From SABI01 sp963677695 (GTDB lineage: Bacteria > Spirochaetota > Spirochaetia > Sphaerochaetales > Sphaerochaetaceae), in assembly GCA_963677695.2 (NCBI GenBank), contig CAXXUJ010000001.1, positions 1,054,001 to 1,118,000 of the forward strand: a stretch of 64,000 nucleotides of DNA. Reading direction: 5' to 3'. The notes beneath the pieces were generated by a model. It was not told where the DNA came from. It saw only the letters and a list, made by a program, of their open reading frames with translations, and ran no database searches. The position numbers and the translations under genes are program-made. Of this stretch, positions 7,592-15,636 are shown one piece after another; position 1 is the stretch's first letter; every line of letters starts with the position of its first letter.

Positions 7592-7641
7592 TGTGAAATA
7601 ATTTCACACTGAAGAAAAAGTGAGCAATGCGTTCACAATTG
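7592..7641. promoter_or_regulatory. Predicted enhancer (activator) site for small RNA copy B
   Basis: Contains the perfect 15-bp palindrome GTGAAATAATTTCAC (7593-7607) followed by ACTGAAGAAAAAGTGAGCAAT, shared with copy A. It starts 104 bp upstream of the -24 element. Its right end overlaps the -35 box of the rhomboid promoter by a few bases, so the bound protein could also affect that gene. Confidence 0.6.
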
Positions 7642-7667
7642 ACTATTCGCATCTCTGTAGCTATGTT
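7639..7667 (+). promoter_or_regulatory. Sigma-70 promoter of the rhomboid gene, leaderless
   Basis: -35 TTGACT (7639-7644), exact 17-bp spacer, -10 TATGTT (7662-7667), eight bases, then the ATG at 7676. There is no ribosome-binding site. Confidence 0.6.
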
Positions 7668-7675
7668 TCTTGTAT

Positions 7676-8305
7676 ATGAAACAGACTTTCCTTCACCGAA
7701 AATTCCGGTACAGTTATACAAACGTAACGTTGAAGCTGATTATAGCGAACGTGATTGTATTCATGTTCACCATGGTCTCAAGCAGACTGACAACCTATCT
7801 GGCGATGATTCCCGGTGCCGTACTGTATAACCACTGGTACTGGCAGTTCTTCACATACATGTTCGTACACGGCGGTATTGGTCATCTGTTTTTCAATATG
7901 TTCGGACTGTGGGTATTCGGCATGCCGGTGGAGAAGCAGCTAGGATCGAGGGAATTCCTCCTCTTCTATCTCCTGGTAGGGACTCTAAGCGGGATCTTCT
8001 CCTTCATCTTCTACCTTATAGCTGGAGTGAATGTGGTACTTGTTGGAGCATCTGGAGCTATTTTCGCTGTACTCTTTGCTTTCGCCATTTTCTATCCCAA
8101 CGCACGAATATTCCTTTTCGGCATACTGCCGATGAGGGCTCCGATCCTGGTGATTCTCTATGCGGCTGTTGAGCTGTTCAATCAGGTCACAGGAAGTGTC
8201 GGAGGAGTTGCCCACCTGACCCACCTAGCAGGGTTTGCATTTGCCTACCTCTATCTGGTGATCAGGCTGAACATTCATCCGATGGATGTCTTCAGGCGAC
8301 TCTAG
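7676..8305 (+). CDS. Rhomboid-family intramembrane serine protease
   Basis: 209 residues with six or more membrane helices. The L1/TM2 motif WQFFTYMFVHGGIGHLFFNM (H65, H70, N74) is present, with catalytic Ser126 in GASG on TM4 and catalytic His183 in HLAGFAF on TM6. Rhomboids cut membrane proteins within or next to their transmembrane helices; the substrates here are unknown. The ATG at 7676 is preferred over an upstream TTG (7670) because the promoter puts transcription start on it. It converges on add, the two stop codons overlapping. Confidence 0.93.
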   Translation: MKQTFLHRKFRYSYTNVTLKLIIANVIVFMFTMVSSRLTTYLAMIPGAVLYNHWYWQFFTYMFVHGGIGHLFFNMFGLWVFGMPVEKQLGSREFLLFYLLVGTLSGIFSFIFYLIAGVNVVLVGASGAIFAVLFAFAIFYPNARIFLFGILPMRAPILVILYAAVELFNQVTGSVGGVAHLTHLAGFAFAYLYLVIRLNIHPMDVFRRL

Positions 8306-9387
8306 AGGTATTCGGGATACTTCTTCTTGAGAGCGCTGAACTGTTTCTTGATGACTTCATAGATGATTCTTATTCTCTCATCATGGTGTGTGAATGCGGA
8401 CTTCATGGCATTTGTTGATATTTTTTCAAGGTTATGAAGAGTGAGGTTATAAGCTTCGCAGGCGAGTGCCATCTCCTTGGTCAGTGTCGTGTTGCTCATA
8501 AGACGGTTGTCGGTTGAGAGGAAGACTCTGAAGTTGTTTCTCAGGAAGGTTTGGAACGGGTGAGTGGTGATATCATCGGCGGCACCTGTTCCCACGTTCG
8601 AAGAGAGACACATCTCGATCGGTATTCTCTTATCCTGCATGAAATGGGCTAGGGATCCCATCTTTTCTATCTTTCCCCTCTCGATATCCATATCATCAAT
8701 GAGGCGCGTGCCGTGACCGATGCGATGGGCTCCGCAGATCTGAATTGCCTGCCAGATCGATTCGAGACCGAATCCTTCTCCAGCATGGATCGTAATGTTG
8801 AAGTTCTGGTTCCTGATGTACTGGAAGGCTTCAAGGTGCGCTTTCGGAGGATTCCCCGACTCATCACCTGCAAGGTCGAGTCCGACAACACCTCTATCTC
8901 TATACGCGACAGCGAGTTTCGCGATCTGAAGGGAGATATCAGGTGACTGATTTCTCATGGCGCACAGAAGAATTCCGTAACTTATCCCAGTCCGTCTCTT
9001 CCCTTCATCCATTCCGTCCAGAACCGCTTCCACGATCTGTTCAAGTGTAAGTCCTTTCTGGGTGTGTAGTATGGGAGCGAACCTGATTTCGGTATAGACC
9101 ACGTTATCCTTCTTCAGATCCTCCATCGTCTCTATAGCTGTCCTTTTCAGAGCTTCTTTCGTCTGAAGGACGGAGACTGTGACTCCGAAGGTCTCAAGGT
9201 AGAGGGGAAGAGATTTTCTCTCGCAACCGCGATGGAACCACTGCTCAAGAGCTTTCGGGTCCGTTTCAGGAAGGGTGATATCGGCCTCGCGGGCAAGGTC
9301 GATGATTGTCTCTATTCTCATGGATCCGTCGAGGTGATCGTGAAGCTCAACTTTCGGAACCTGTCTGATAATGTCTATCGGTATCAT
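8302..9387 (-). CDS. add: Adenosine deaminase
   Basis: 361 residues of the zinc TIM-barrel amidohydrolase family. Visible motifs are the metal-binding HDHLDGS (H16, H18), HAGEGFG (zinc His and catalytic Glu), GHGTRL (catalytic His region) and LSTDNRLMS, with the metal- and water-binding aspartate. Most adenosine deaminases have Asp-Asp in the last motif (TDDP), so this TDN form belongs to a recognised sub-branch. It deaminates adenosine or deoxyadenosine to inosine in purine salvage. The ATG at 9387 has no ribosome-binding site; a promoter lies 6 bases upstream. Confidence 0.92.
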   Translation of the reverse strand: MIPIDIIRQVPKVELHDHLDGSMRIETIIDLAREADITLPETDPKALEQWFHRGCERKSLPLYLETFGVTVSVLQTKEALKRTAIETMEDLKKDNVVYTEIRFAPILHTQKGLTLEQIVEAVLDGMDEGKRRTGISYGILLCAMRNQSPDISLQIAKLAVAYRDRGVVGLDLAGDESGNPPKAHLEAFQYIRNQNFNITIHAGEGFGLESIWQAIQICGAHRIGHGTRLIDDMDIERGKIEKMGSLAHFMQDKRIPIEMCLSSNVGTGAADDITTHPFQTFLRNNFRVFLSTDNRLMSNTTLTKEMALACEAYNLTLHNLEKISTNAMKSAFTHHDERIRIIYEVIKKQFSALKKKYPEYL

Positions 9388-9393
9388 GAATTC

Positions 9394-9423
9394 ATACTAC
9401 TATAGGAGAGATGCCGACGGCAA
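9394..9423 (-). promoter_or_regulatory. Sigma-70 promoter of add, leaderless
   Basis: Minus strand: -35 TTGCCG (9418-9423), 18-bp spacer, -10 TAGTAT (9394-9399), six bases, then ATG. A TATAGT overlapping a little further upstream is an alternative -10. Confidence 0.45.
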
Positions 9424-9518
9424 CTATATTGTTGTTTTCACCACCCGAGACCTTTACTTATTGTTCATAAATATGGTTATATACCCATAAATTAAGATCT
9501 TCAGACAGGAGGACCATT

Positions 9519-10028
9519 ATGGACCAAAACGCCTTGCAAGAAAAATTGTTTTCCCTTTGTGACAGGGCTAAGGGAGGGAAGGAAATCGCTTCTCTCATCG
9601 CACAGGGAGCAGATGTACATGCAGAGGACTCTTTTGGACTCACCCCAGTTATGCGTGCTGCACTGTTCAGCTCCAGCTCAAAAGTGATCGAGACACTCGT
9701 AGCGAACGGAGCAGATATCAACAGAAGAGAACCTCAATACAAATCGACAGCGCTTCAGCTTGCGAGCAATCATAATCAGCATCCGCAGATTATCGATGCA
9801 CTTGTAGCTGCAGGAGCAGATCTCTATGACGTGAACTACCTCGGGGAAACCGCTTTGATCATGGCTGTGAACAGCGGTAATGCAACTAAGGTCATCTCCG
9901 CTCTCATCAAAGCTGGAAGTGACGTGAATGCACGTGACTACCAGGACAAGAGTGCACTCGACTATGCTAAGGAAGCAAAGAAGCACTATGTAGTGAAGAT
10001 CCTGAGGGCCGCAGGCGCTGAGGACTGA
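9519..10028 (+). CDS. Ankyrin-repeat protein
   Basis: 169 residues, made almost entirely of four ankyrin repeats (about residues 22-52, 53-88, 89-121 and 122-155), recognisable from the recurring pattern G.TALx.A...G...VI..L...GAD(V/L). It has no signal peptide, membrane segment or catalytic domain, so it is a cytosolic protein-binding module with an unknown partner. A consensus AGGAGG lies 7 bases before the ATG, and an intrinsic terminator follows the stop by 24 bp, so it is monocistronic. Confidence 0.9.
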   Translation: MDQNALQEKLFSLCDRAKGGKEIASLIAQGADVHAEDSFGLTPVMRAALFSSSSKVIETLVANGADINRREPQYKSTALQLASNHNQHPQIIDALVAAGADLYDVNYLGETALIMAVNSGNATKVISALIKAGSDVNARDYQDKSALDYAKEAKKHYVVKILRAAGAED

Positions 10029-10052
10029 TTCTTTTTCATCCGATAATAATTA

Positions 10053-10087
10053 CGGCTCCCTGCTCAGATGAGTGTGGGAGCCGTTTT
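10053..10087 (+). terminator. Intrinsic terminator of the ankyrin gene
   Basis: Perfect 8-bp stem CGGCTCCC / GGGAGCCG (10053-10060 and 10076-10083), 15-base loop, followed by TTTTA. Confidence 0.85.
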
Positions 10088-10106
10088 ATAGGTACGTGTT
10101 TCGAAC

Positions 10107-11843
10107 TTATTTCAGAGCTGCGATGAGTTCCTCAACAATGTTCTTGAGTGCCTCTGCAGCACCTTCGATGGGAAGGGAGTGCATGGTGCCCAGATCGCTT
10201 CGGTACTTGAGTTCAAGGTTTCCTTCCTTGAATCCCCTATTACCCAGAGTGATTCTCACAGGAATACCGAGCAGGTCGGCATCAGCGAATTTGACTCCCG
10301 GGCTCTCCTTTCTATCATCATAGAGGACGCTCAGGTTTGCCGCTGTCAGAGTCTTGTAGATCTCTTCACTGACTGCCTGATCTTTCATCAGGGAGACGAA
10401 ATGGATCTGGAAAGGACTGACTGAAATCGGGAGTTTCAGGCCGTTTTCATCCTGATACTCTTCTGCAAGGCAGGCGAGCAGTCTCCCTACGCCGATACCG
10501 TAGGAGCCCATGATAACATTCTGTCGTCTTCCGTTCTCATCCTGGTAGGTGAGTCCCATTGACTCCGAATAACGGGTTCCAAGCTGGAAGATATTTCCAA
10601 CCTCGACGCCGCGGTTCATCTTGAGTTCACCTGAACAGACAGGACAGGTATCACCTGCTTTCGCCGAAGCTATATCGGCCACTGTTCCCTTGTAGTCTCT
10701 CTCGAAGTTGGTGTTGATGAAGTGATATCCCTCTTCATTCGCCCCGGCAACCATGTTGCTGCTTTCAGCGACCGAGTCGTCGACAATGACGATGACATCT
10801 TCTGCAGCTCCGATAGGCGAGCCGTAGCCGGGGAACATCTTCTTTTCCTTGATCTCATCGGGATGAGCAGTTCGAAGCGCATTGGCCTTTGCCGCATTCT
10901 GCAGTTTGTTCTCTTCTACTTCCATATCACCACGGATGACTCCGATGATAAGTTTCTGTACTTCTTCATTGGTCTCAGGGTCAACGAAGGTTCCCATCAT
11001 GAAGAGCGCTTTCGCACACTGTGATTCCTTGACTGAGAGGAACTGTGCAAGATCTTCGATGGTTGAGGTTTCTGGGGTGTGGACTTTCTCAAGGGGGAGC
11101 GGTTCTCCGTTCTTTTGGGTGTGTTTGACAAAGGTCGCGACCTGCCGGTTCGCTGTGTAATCACAGGAAGAGCAGGTGACGATGGAGTCTTCACCGATCG
11201 GAGAGAGGTACATGTATTCATGAGCGACCTTGCCTCCCATCATGCCCGAGTCGCTTCCCACGGCGATGGTGGGGAGTCCGCAGCGGTTGAATATGTTGAA
11301 GTATGCTTCGTAGTTCGCCTGGTACTGTTTCTCCAGCCCTTCGATGCTCGTATCGAAGCTGTAGGCGTCCTTCATGGTGAACTCTCTCACACGGATCAGC
11401 CCTGCACGGGGTCTCGGGTCGTCTCTCCATTTTGTCTGGATCTGGTAGACGAGCTGGGGAAGCTGCTTATACGAGTCGATCTCATGGGTTGCGACGGAGG
11501 TGACACACTCTTCATGGGTCATGGCAAGAACCATATCCCTTCCGACACGGTCGTTGAATCGAGCCATTTCCTTGTCGATGCTGTAGTAGCGCCCTGTCTC
11601 TTTCCAGATGTCTGCGGGGTTCACGACAGGCATCTCTATTTCCTGTCCGCCGATGGCATCCATCTCTTCACGAATGATCTGTTCGATCTTCCTGATGGAC
11701 TTCACTCCGAGGGGCAGCAGGGTGAATATTCCAGCACCAAGCTGTTTAATAAAACCGGAGCGCACTAAAAGTGCATATCCACGGGTATCAGCGTACGCAG
11801 GGTCTTCCCGAAGGGTACGGGAAAACAGTTGAGACATTTTCAT
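10107..11843 (-). CDS. proS: Prolyl-tRNA synthetase, bacterial type with editing domain
   Basis: 578 residues (E. coli 572). Class II motifs lie at the N-terminus (GAGIFTLLPLG, PVVNPADIW, TKWRDDPRPRAGLIRVREFTMKD with motif-2 arginine). The INS editing insertion spans about residues 220-400, and the catalytic core ends with MGSYGIGVGRLLA before the anticodon-binding domain. It charges tRNA-Pro and clears mischarged Ala-tRNA-Pro. The ATG has AAGGAG 9 bases upstream. It is divergent from the aldolase operon. Confidence 0.97.
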   Translation of the reverse strand: MKMSQLFSRTLREDPAYADTRGYALLVRSGFIKQLGAGIFTLLPLGVKSIRKIEQIIREEMDAIGGQEIEMPVVNPADIWKETGRYYSIDKEMARFNDRVGRDMVLAMTHEECVTSVATHEIDSYKQLPQLVYQIQTKWRDDPRPRAGLIRVREFTMKDAYSFDTSIEGLEKQYQANYEAYFNIFNRCGLPTIAVGSDSGMMGGKVAHEYMYLSPIGEDSIVTCSSCDYTANRQVATFVKHTQKNGEPLPLEKVHTPETSTIEDLAQFLSVKESQCAKALFMMGTFVDPETNEEVQKLIIGVIRGDMEVEENKLQNAAKANALRTAHPDEIKEKKMFPGYGSPIGAAEDVIVIVDDSVAESSNMVAGANEEGYHFINTNFERDYKGTVADIASAKAGDTCPVCSGELKMNRGVEVGNIFQLGTRYSESMGLTYQDENGRRQNVIMGSYGIGVGRLLACLAEEYQDENGLKLPISVSPFQIHFVSLMKDQAVSEEIYKTLTAANLSVLYDDRKESPGVKFADADLLGIPVRITLGNRGFKEGNLELKYRSDLGTMHSLPIEGAAEALKNIVEELIAALK

Positions 11844-11979
11844 GCTCTTACTCTCCTTAAGGATTCATAGGTCGATAGTATCGAGAGCATTGTACCAAAA
11901 CTCTTACACTCACACAACATTCTTCACTTCTCTTTCAGAGGGAAACCCGTTAGAGTGTATGAATAAAGGAGATACTTCG

Positions 11980-12630
11980 ATGGATATTTCTCAGTATGAC
12001 GGTATACGCCAGCAGGTAGCGGACATCATGGGACGCCTCTACAGAACGCGTCTGACGACAACGAGCGGAGGCAACATTTCCTTCCGCCTCTCCGATGAAT
12101 TGTTCTGCATCACACCGAGTCAGGTAGACAAGGGAAATCTGAGTGCTGATGTGATAGCTGTTGTCGGTTTCGATGGTACGAACTACACTCCCCATCTTCG
12201 TCTCAGTATCGAGGGAGAGATGCACAGGAGAGTGCTGTCAGCCCGTCCCGATATCGATGCAGTGGTTCATGCCCACCCTGTCTACGCCTCCTCCTTCACT
12301 GCTATGAAGAAACCTATCGACACCAGGCTGCTTGCAGAGAGTTTTTATCTTTTAGGGGAACCCTACCTCGCTCCTTATAAGAGAATGGGAACAACTGATC
12401 TTGCAGATTCGGTGGCAGAGGGAATTATGAAATCCGATGTGATTCTCATGGAAAATCATGGTGTGCTGACGGTAGGGAAAACACTGCTTGGTGCCTTTGA
12501 TCTCATCGAAGTACTTGAAAACAGTGCGAAGATGACATTCATCACAGAGATGATGAAGCTTTCCGGTGCCGGTATCTCGCCCCTTGATGAGAGTAGATGT
12601 GAAGAACTGATAGAGATGAAGAAGGGGTAG
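11980..12630 (+). CDS. Class II aldolase (FucA/AraD/adducin family)
   Basis: 216 residues, matching L-fuculose-1-phosphate aldolase (215). The zinc ligands H97, H99 (HAHP) and H160 (ENHG) and the catalytic glutamate E78 are all visible, together with the phosphate-binding TTTSGGNISFR (26-36). Members cleave sugar phosphates such as L-fuculose- or L-rhamnulose-1-phosphate, or epimerise ribulose-5-phosphate; the substrate cannot be read from sequence. The frame extends upstream, but ATG 11980 has AAAGGAG at 8 bases. It is followed 4 bp later by the DUF6062 gene, so the two form an operon. Confidence 0.88.
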   Translation: MDISQYDGIRQQVADIMGRLYRTRLTTTSGGNISFRLSDELFCITPSQVDKGNLSADVIAVVGFDGTNYTPHLRLSIEGEMHRRVLSARPDIDAVVHAHPVYASSFTAMKKPIDTRLLAESFYLLGEPYLAPYKRMGTTDLADSVAEGIMKSDVILMENHGVLTVGKTLLGAFDLIEVLENSAKMTFITEMMKLSGAGISPLDESRCEELIEMKKG

Positions 12631-12634
12631 GCAT

Positions 12635-13375
12635 ATGAAGCTCAAGCTGGAGACTATTCCTGTATGGGATGCCTTTTCCTCAGAGAGTGAATGTCCCTTG
12701 TGTCTTCTCATGGCAGCTTCCGAACAGGATGCTGTTTCCTATTACACCGGATCGTCGGTGATGCATCCCGAAACCAGGGTGCAGGTGAACACAAAGGGCT
12801 TCTGTCCCACCCACTGGAGCGCTGTCCTGGAAGGGGGGAGCGCACAGTCAGTGGCTCTTCTTTCCCATACCTTCCTCCTTGAGACGATGAAGCAGACAGA
12901 GAAGAGTCTCGATTCCCTGTCTCAGCCTTCCAGGGCAAAGAAGTTGAAGAAGATGGCTGCTGATTTCATCAGCACGCTGAAAAGGAGATCGACCGGCTGT
13001 CTTGTCTGCGACAGGATGGCAGAGAGGAGAGAGCGATATCTCTACACGATCATTAAACTCTACTTCGATGATGCTGAGTTCAGGGAGATGTTTCTCGGCA
13101 GTAAGGGGTTCTGTCTGTATCACACGCAGGATCTTATAACGATGGCTCAGAAGATGCTCAAGGATAAAGATTATGCAGTGTTCATCAAAGATATGGCTGT
13201 CGTTACTCAGAAGAATCTGGAAAGAATGGCATCTGATGTACACTGGATGACTCAGAAATATAAATCGGAATTTGCTGACAGTCCATGGAACGGGTGCGAG
13301 GACGCACACAGAAGGACAGTGAAGACCTTTACCGGTTCTGGACGCCTTTACGCCTCACAGAAGGAAGAAGGCTGA
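12635..13375 (+). CDS. DUF6062-family protein with two CxxC/FCxxH modules
   Basis: 246 residues, cytosolic. Two repeated cysteine/histidine modules are visible: CPLC (20-23) with GFCPTHW, and CLVCD with GFCLYH. Each could bind a metal or an Fe-S cluster (Cys3-His per module). I recognise this as the DUF6062 type found in anaerobes; no function is established that I know of. It is translationally close to the class II aldolase (4-bp gap). Its last 47 bp overlap the 3' end of the convergent gene on the other strand. Confidence 0.75.
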   Translation: MKLKLETIPVWDAFSSESECPLCLLMAASEQDAVSYYTGSSVMHPETRVQVNTKGFCPTHWSAVLEGGSAQSVALLSHTFLLETMKQTEKSLDSLSQPSRAKKLKKMAADFISTLKRRSTGCLVCDRMAERRERYLYTIIKLYFDDAEFREMFLGSKGFCLYHTQDLITMAQKMLKDKDYAVFIKDMAVVTQKNLERMASDVHWMTQKYKSEFADSPWNGCEDAHRRTVKTFTGSGRLYASQKEEG

Positions 13376-13886
13376 GTTGTTTGACCGTTGACCCGATTTC
13401 CCCGCTCTCTATCCTTTTTAAAAAAGAGAGATGGTGGTACTCGATATAGTAATGGAAGTAATCGACGTACATCTCATCACTCTGGTAGATCAGCAGGTAG
13501 TCGCTTTTCGGCAGAACAGCGAGGGCAAGCGTAATAGGGCAGCCGGTTCTCATCCTGAGAGCATGAAGTGAGAGAAGTTCCTTCTCACTCAGATAGCTGC
13601 TCCTCACCGATATGTTCATGAGAAGTTCATCCCCTCTCTTTACCGAGATATCGGGTATGAGGGCTTTTGAGTCGGTTGTGACAGGGACCCCCATGTGGAC
13701 ACTGAGAGATGAAGTATCGTCTGTGAGTTCGTTTTCCAGTGTGTGGGCGATACGGTAGGAGAACGGGACTCTCTTCGACCGGAGCAAGAGTATATCCGCA
13801 CTCTCTGTCACCACTGCCTTGAGTGAGTGGAGGAAGGTCTCAAAGAGATTTACATGTGAAGATCGTTCATGTTCTTCCTGTTTCAT
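13329..13886 (-). CDS. Hypothetical protein
   Basis: 185 residues, soluble, no signal peptide. The segment ALIPDISVKRGDELLMNISVR faintly resembles the PD-(D/E)XK nuclease core, but the E-x-K element is absent (N-I-S instead), so I do not assign a nuclease. An extended -10 box (TGATACAAT on the minus strand) ends 9 bases before the ATG and there is no ribosome-binding site, so the leader is at most a few bases. Its 3' end overlaps the DUF6062 gene by 47 bp, which would produce antisense transcripts. Confidence 0.6.
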   Translation of the reverse strand: MKQEEHERSSHVNLFETFLHSLKAVVTESADILLLRSKRVPFSYRIAHTLENELTDDTSSLSVHMGVPVTTDSKALIPDISVKRGDELLMNISVRSSYLSEKELLSLHALRMRTGCPITLALAVLPKSDYLLIYQSDEMYVDYFHYYIEYHHLSFLKRIESGEIGSTVKQLSLLPSVRRKGVQNR

Positions 13887-13901
13887 CTGTTACAGATTGT
13901 A

Positions 13902-14312
13902 TCACACTGAAAGTGTTTCATGGAAACTAATCTCCCATTTCATCTCAGCAATTTTTCCAAGGGTATTGAAGACCGAACAGTACCGTGTCGCTATCTCGAA
14001 TGCCTTGGTTATCTTCTTCTCATCCGCTGCGCCTGTGACCGAGACTGTCAGATCCACGTTAGTGAGCATCCCTATTTTATCATCACCCTTGACTCCGGTG
14101 ATCTCCATATCCATTCCTGCATACTCAGCTTTCATCTTCTCTGAAACGGATTCAAAGGTTCTGAACAGACAGTAGGAGAGTCCTCCGAGGAGCAGTTCAT
14201 AGGGAGCAACTGTTCCATCTTCCCTTCCCAGAGATACTTTCGTTCCTTTGTCGGTTACGAGCACTCCATCGTGCTGTGTGTAGTTCGTTCTGATATGTAT
14301 TGCTTCACCCAT
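13902..14312 (-). CDS. OsmC/Ohr-family peroxide-reducing protein
   Basis: 136 residues, the normal size. The two redox cysteines lie in GLSYC and RYC, at the conserved positions, within the OsmC pattern (PYELLLGGLSYCL, then VFNTLGK). OsmC-type proteins reduce organic hydroperoxides with cysteine thiols. The second of two tandem ATG codons is preferred (AAGGAG 6 bases upstream). It lies 15 bp beyond the start of the 185-residue gene, on the same strand and upstream of it, so the two could be co-transcribed, although the latter has its own -10. Confidence 0.85.
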   Translation of the reverse strand: MGEAIHIRTNYTQHDGVLVTDKGTKVSLGREDGTVAPYELLLGGLSYCLFRTFESVSEKMKAEYAGMDMEITGVKGDDKIGMLTNVDLTVSVTGAADEKKITKAFEIATRYCSVFNTLGKIAEMKWEISFHETLSV

Positions 14313-14397
14313 CATTGACTCCTTCTACGGTGTTATTAAAAACATAGCGTTAAAAGTATCAGTAGTAAAGCAGGAAGGGAGAGAAAGAGGGTATGAG

Positions 14398-15636
14398 CTA
14401 TATCGTGGTGATGCAGTTCGTTCCTGCCATTGCCCCGCTCGACCAGGCTGCCTGGAGGTTGTACCCTCCCGTTTCACCATCAAGGTCGAGCACCTCCCCG
14501 CAGAAATAGAGATGAGGAGTGATCTTCGATTCCATGGTCCTTAGGTCTATTTCAGCGAGAGAGACTCCACCCGCACTCACCATAGCACGCGAGTTCATCC
14601 CCTTGAGAGAGATATCGAAAGTCATACCGGTCAGATCTCTGCTGATCTTCTGTATATCCTTCTTTCCAATCTCTGCTCCCTTTCTTGTTCCCTCGATATT
14701 GTTTGAAGAAAGGATGAACTCAAGAAGGCGGCGGGGAACTCCTGTATCAAGCAGGAGTGTGATGAGCTGTTTCTTCCCGTCTCTGTTGCATAGACTTTTA
14801 ATCTTCTCTGCCGTTACCTGCTCGCTCTCAGTGACGTATGATACCCTGATCCGGTCCTGTCCCTTCATATAGCGGGAGCTGTGCAGTACCACAGGTCCTG
14901 AAAGACCTGTATGAGTGAACAGGAGAGATCCCGTACTCCTTACCTTTTCATCAACAGAGACAGCAGCATCGTCAATCGAGATTCCGCTCAGTGAGGAGGA
15001 GAACCTGCTTGTCACCTTGACCGGGGAAAGGGAGAGACGAGGGGTCACTACATGATGGCCAAGGCTCTGCGCAAGGCGGTAGCCGTCTCCCGTGCTTCCC
15101 GTGTTCTGGTAGGTGAATCCTCCGGTGGCGATGATGAGTGCGTCACAGAGAAAATCACCTTCAGGGAGAATTATCCTGTACTGCTGTTCTTCCTTCGTTA
15201 CAGCTGAGACCGGTGATGATGTATGAATCTGTACTGCATGCTCTTTGAGAATTGACGTGAGCGTCTCTATGACTTCCCGTGCATCTAAGGAAGAGGGGAA
15301 GACTTTTCCGTCCTCTCTTGTTGTGAGTGAGAGTCCATGGCCTGTAAAGAATGTCATGGTATCGGAAGGGGAAAAGCGGGAGAGGAGAGAGAGCATTTCT
15401 CTCTCATGTTCAAAGTAGTGTTCTGCCATTTCCCTGACGCTGCTCTCATGGGTGATATTGCACTGAGAGGAACCGGTGATGGCGAGTTTTTTACCTACTG
15501 AGGGATTTTTCTCGAATATGTGGATACTGACGGATGTGTTCTGCTGCCTTGCCGCGAGTGCGGCATGGACGGCAGCGAAAAGACCGCCTGCACCACCGCC
15601 TATGACGGCGATGGTGAATGCCTTATTTCTTTTCAT
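14398..15636 (-). CDS. NAD(P)/FAD-dependent oxidoreductase, BaiN/HI0933 family
   Basis: 412 residues. An N-terminal FAD Rossmann motif VIGGGAGGLFAA is followed by the family features SGSQCNITHES-type flavin contact, ATGGFTYQNTGSTGDGY, and the C-terminal CGEVLDLDGETGGYNLQAAW with its second dinucleotide contact. Members are flavoproteins of uncertain physiological substrate, related to bile-acid and tetracycline-reducing enzymes. The start at 15636 is chosen because the family begins just before the Rossmann motif; it overlaps the end of aspS by 14 bp with AAAGAGG upstream, implying coupled translation. A longer frame reaches 15699 inside aspS. Confidence 0.88.
   Translation of the reverse strand: MKRNKAFTIAVIGGGAGGLFAAVHAALAARQQNTSVSIHIFEKNPSVGKKLAITGSSQCNITHESSVREMAEHYFEHEREMLSLLSRFSPSDTMTFFTGHGLSLTTREDGKVFPSSLDAREVIETLTSILKEHAVQIHTSSPVSAVTKEEQQYRIILPEGDFLCDALIIATGGFTYQNTGSTGDGYRLAQSLGHHVVTPRLSLSPVKVTSRFSSSLSGISIDDAAVSVDEKVRSTGSLLFTHTGLSGPVVLHSSRYMKGQDRIRVSYVTESEQVTAEKIKSLCNRDGKKQLITLLLDTGVPRRLLEFILSSNNIEGTRKGAEIGKKDIQKISRDLTGMTFDISLKGMNSRAMVSAGGVSLAEIDLRTMESKITPHLYFCGEVLDLDGETGGYNLQAAWSSGAMAGTNCITTI

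Larger units (their letters stand above)
7367..7641 (-). repeat. Tandem repeat unit B (486-bp period)
   Basis: Second copy of the unit at 6881-7153. Stem, RNA body, promoter and activator block are all conserved at the same relative spacing (offset 486-487 bp throughout); the ~95 bp between promoter and activator block is not conserved. Confidence 0.8.

Noticed and set aside
13329..13886. PD-(D/E)XK nuclease assignment for the 185-residue hypothetical protein.
   Set aside because: Only the PD part is present; the E-x-K catalytic pair is missing.
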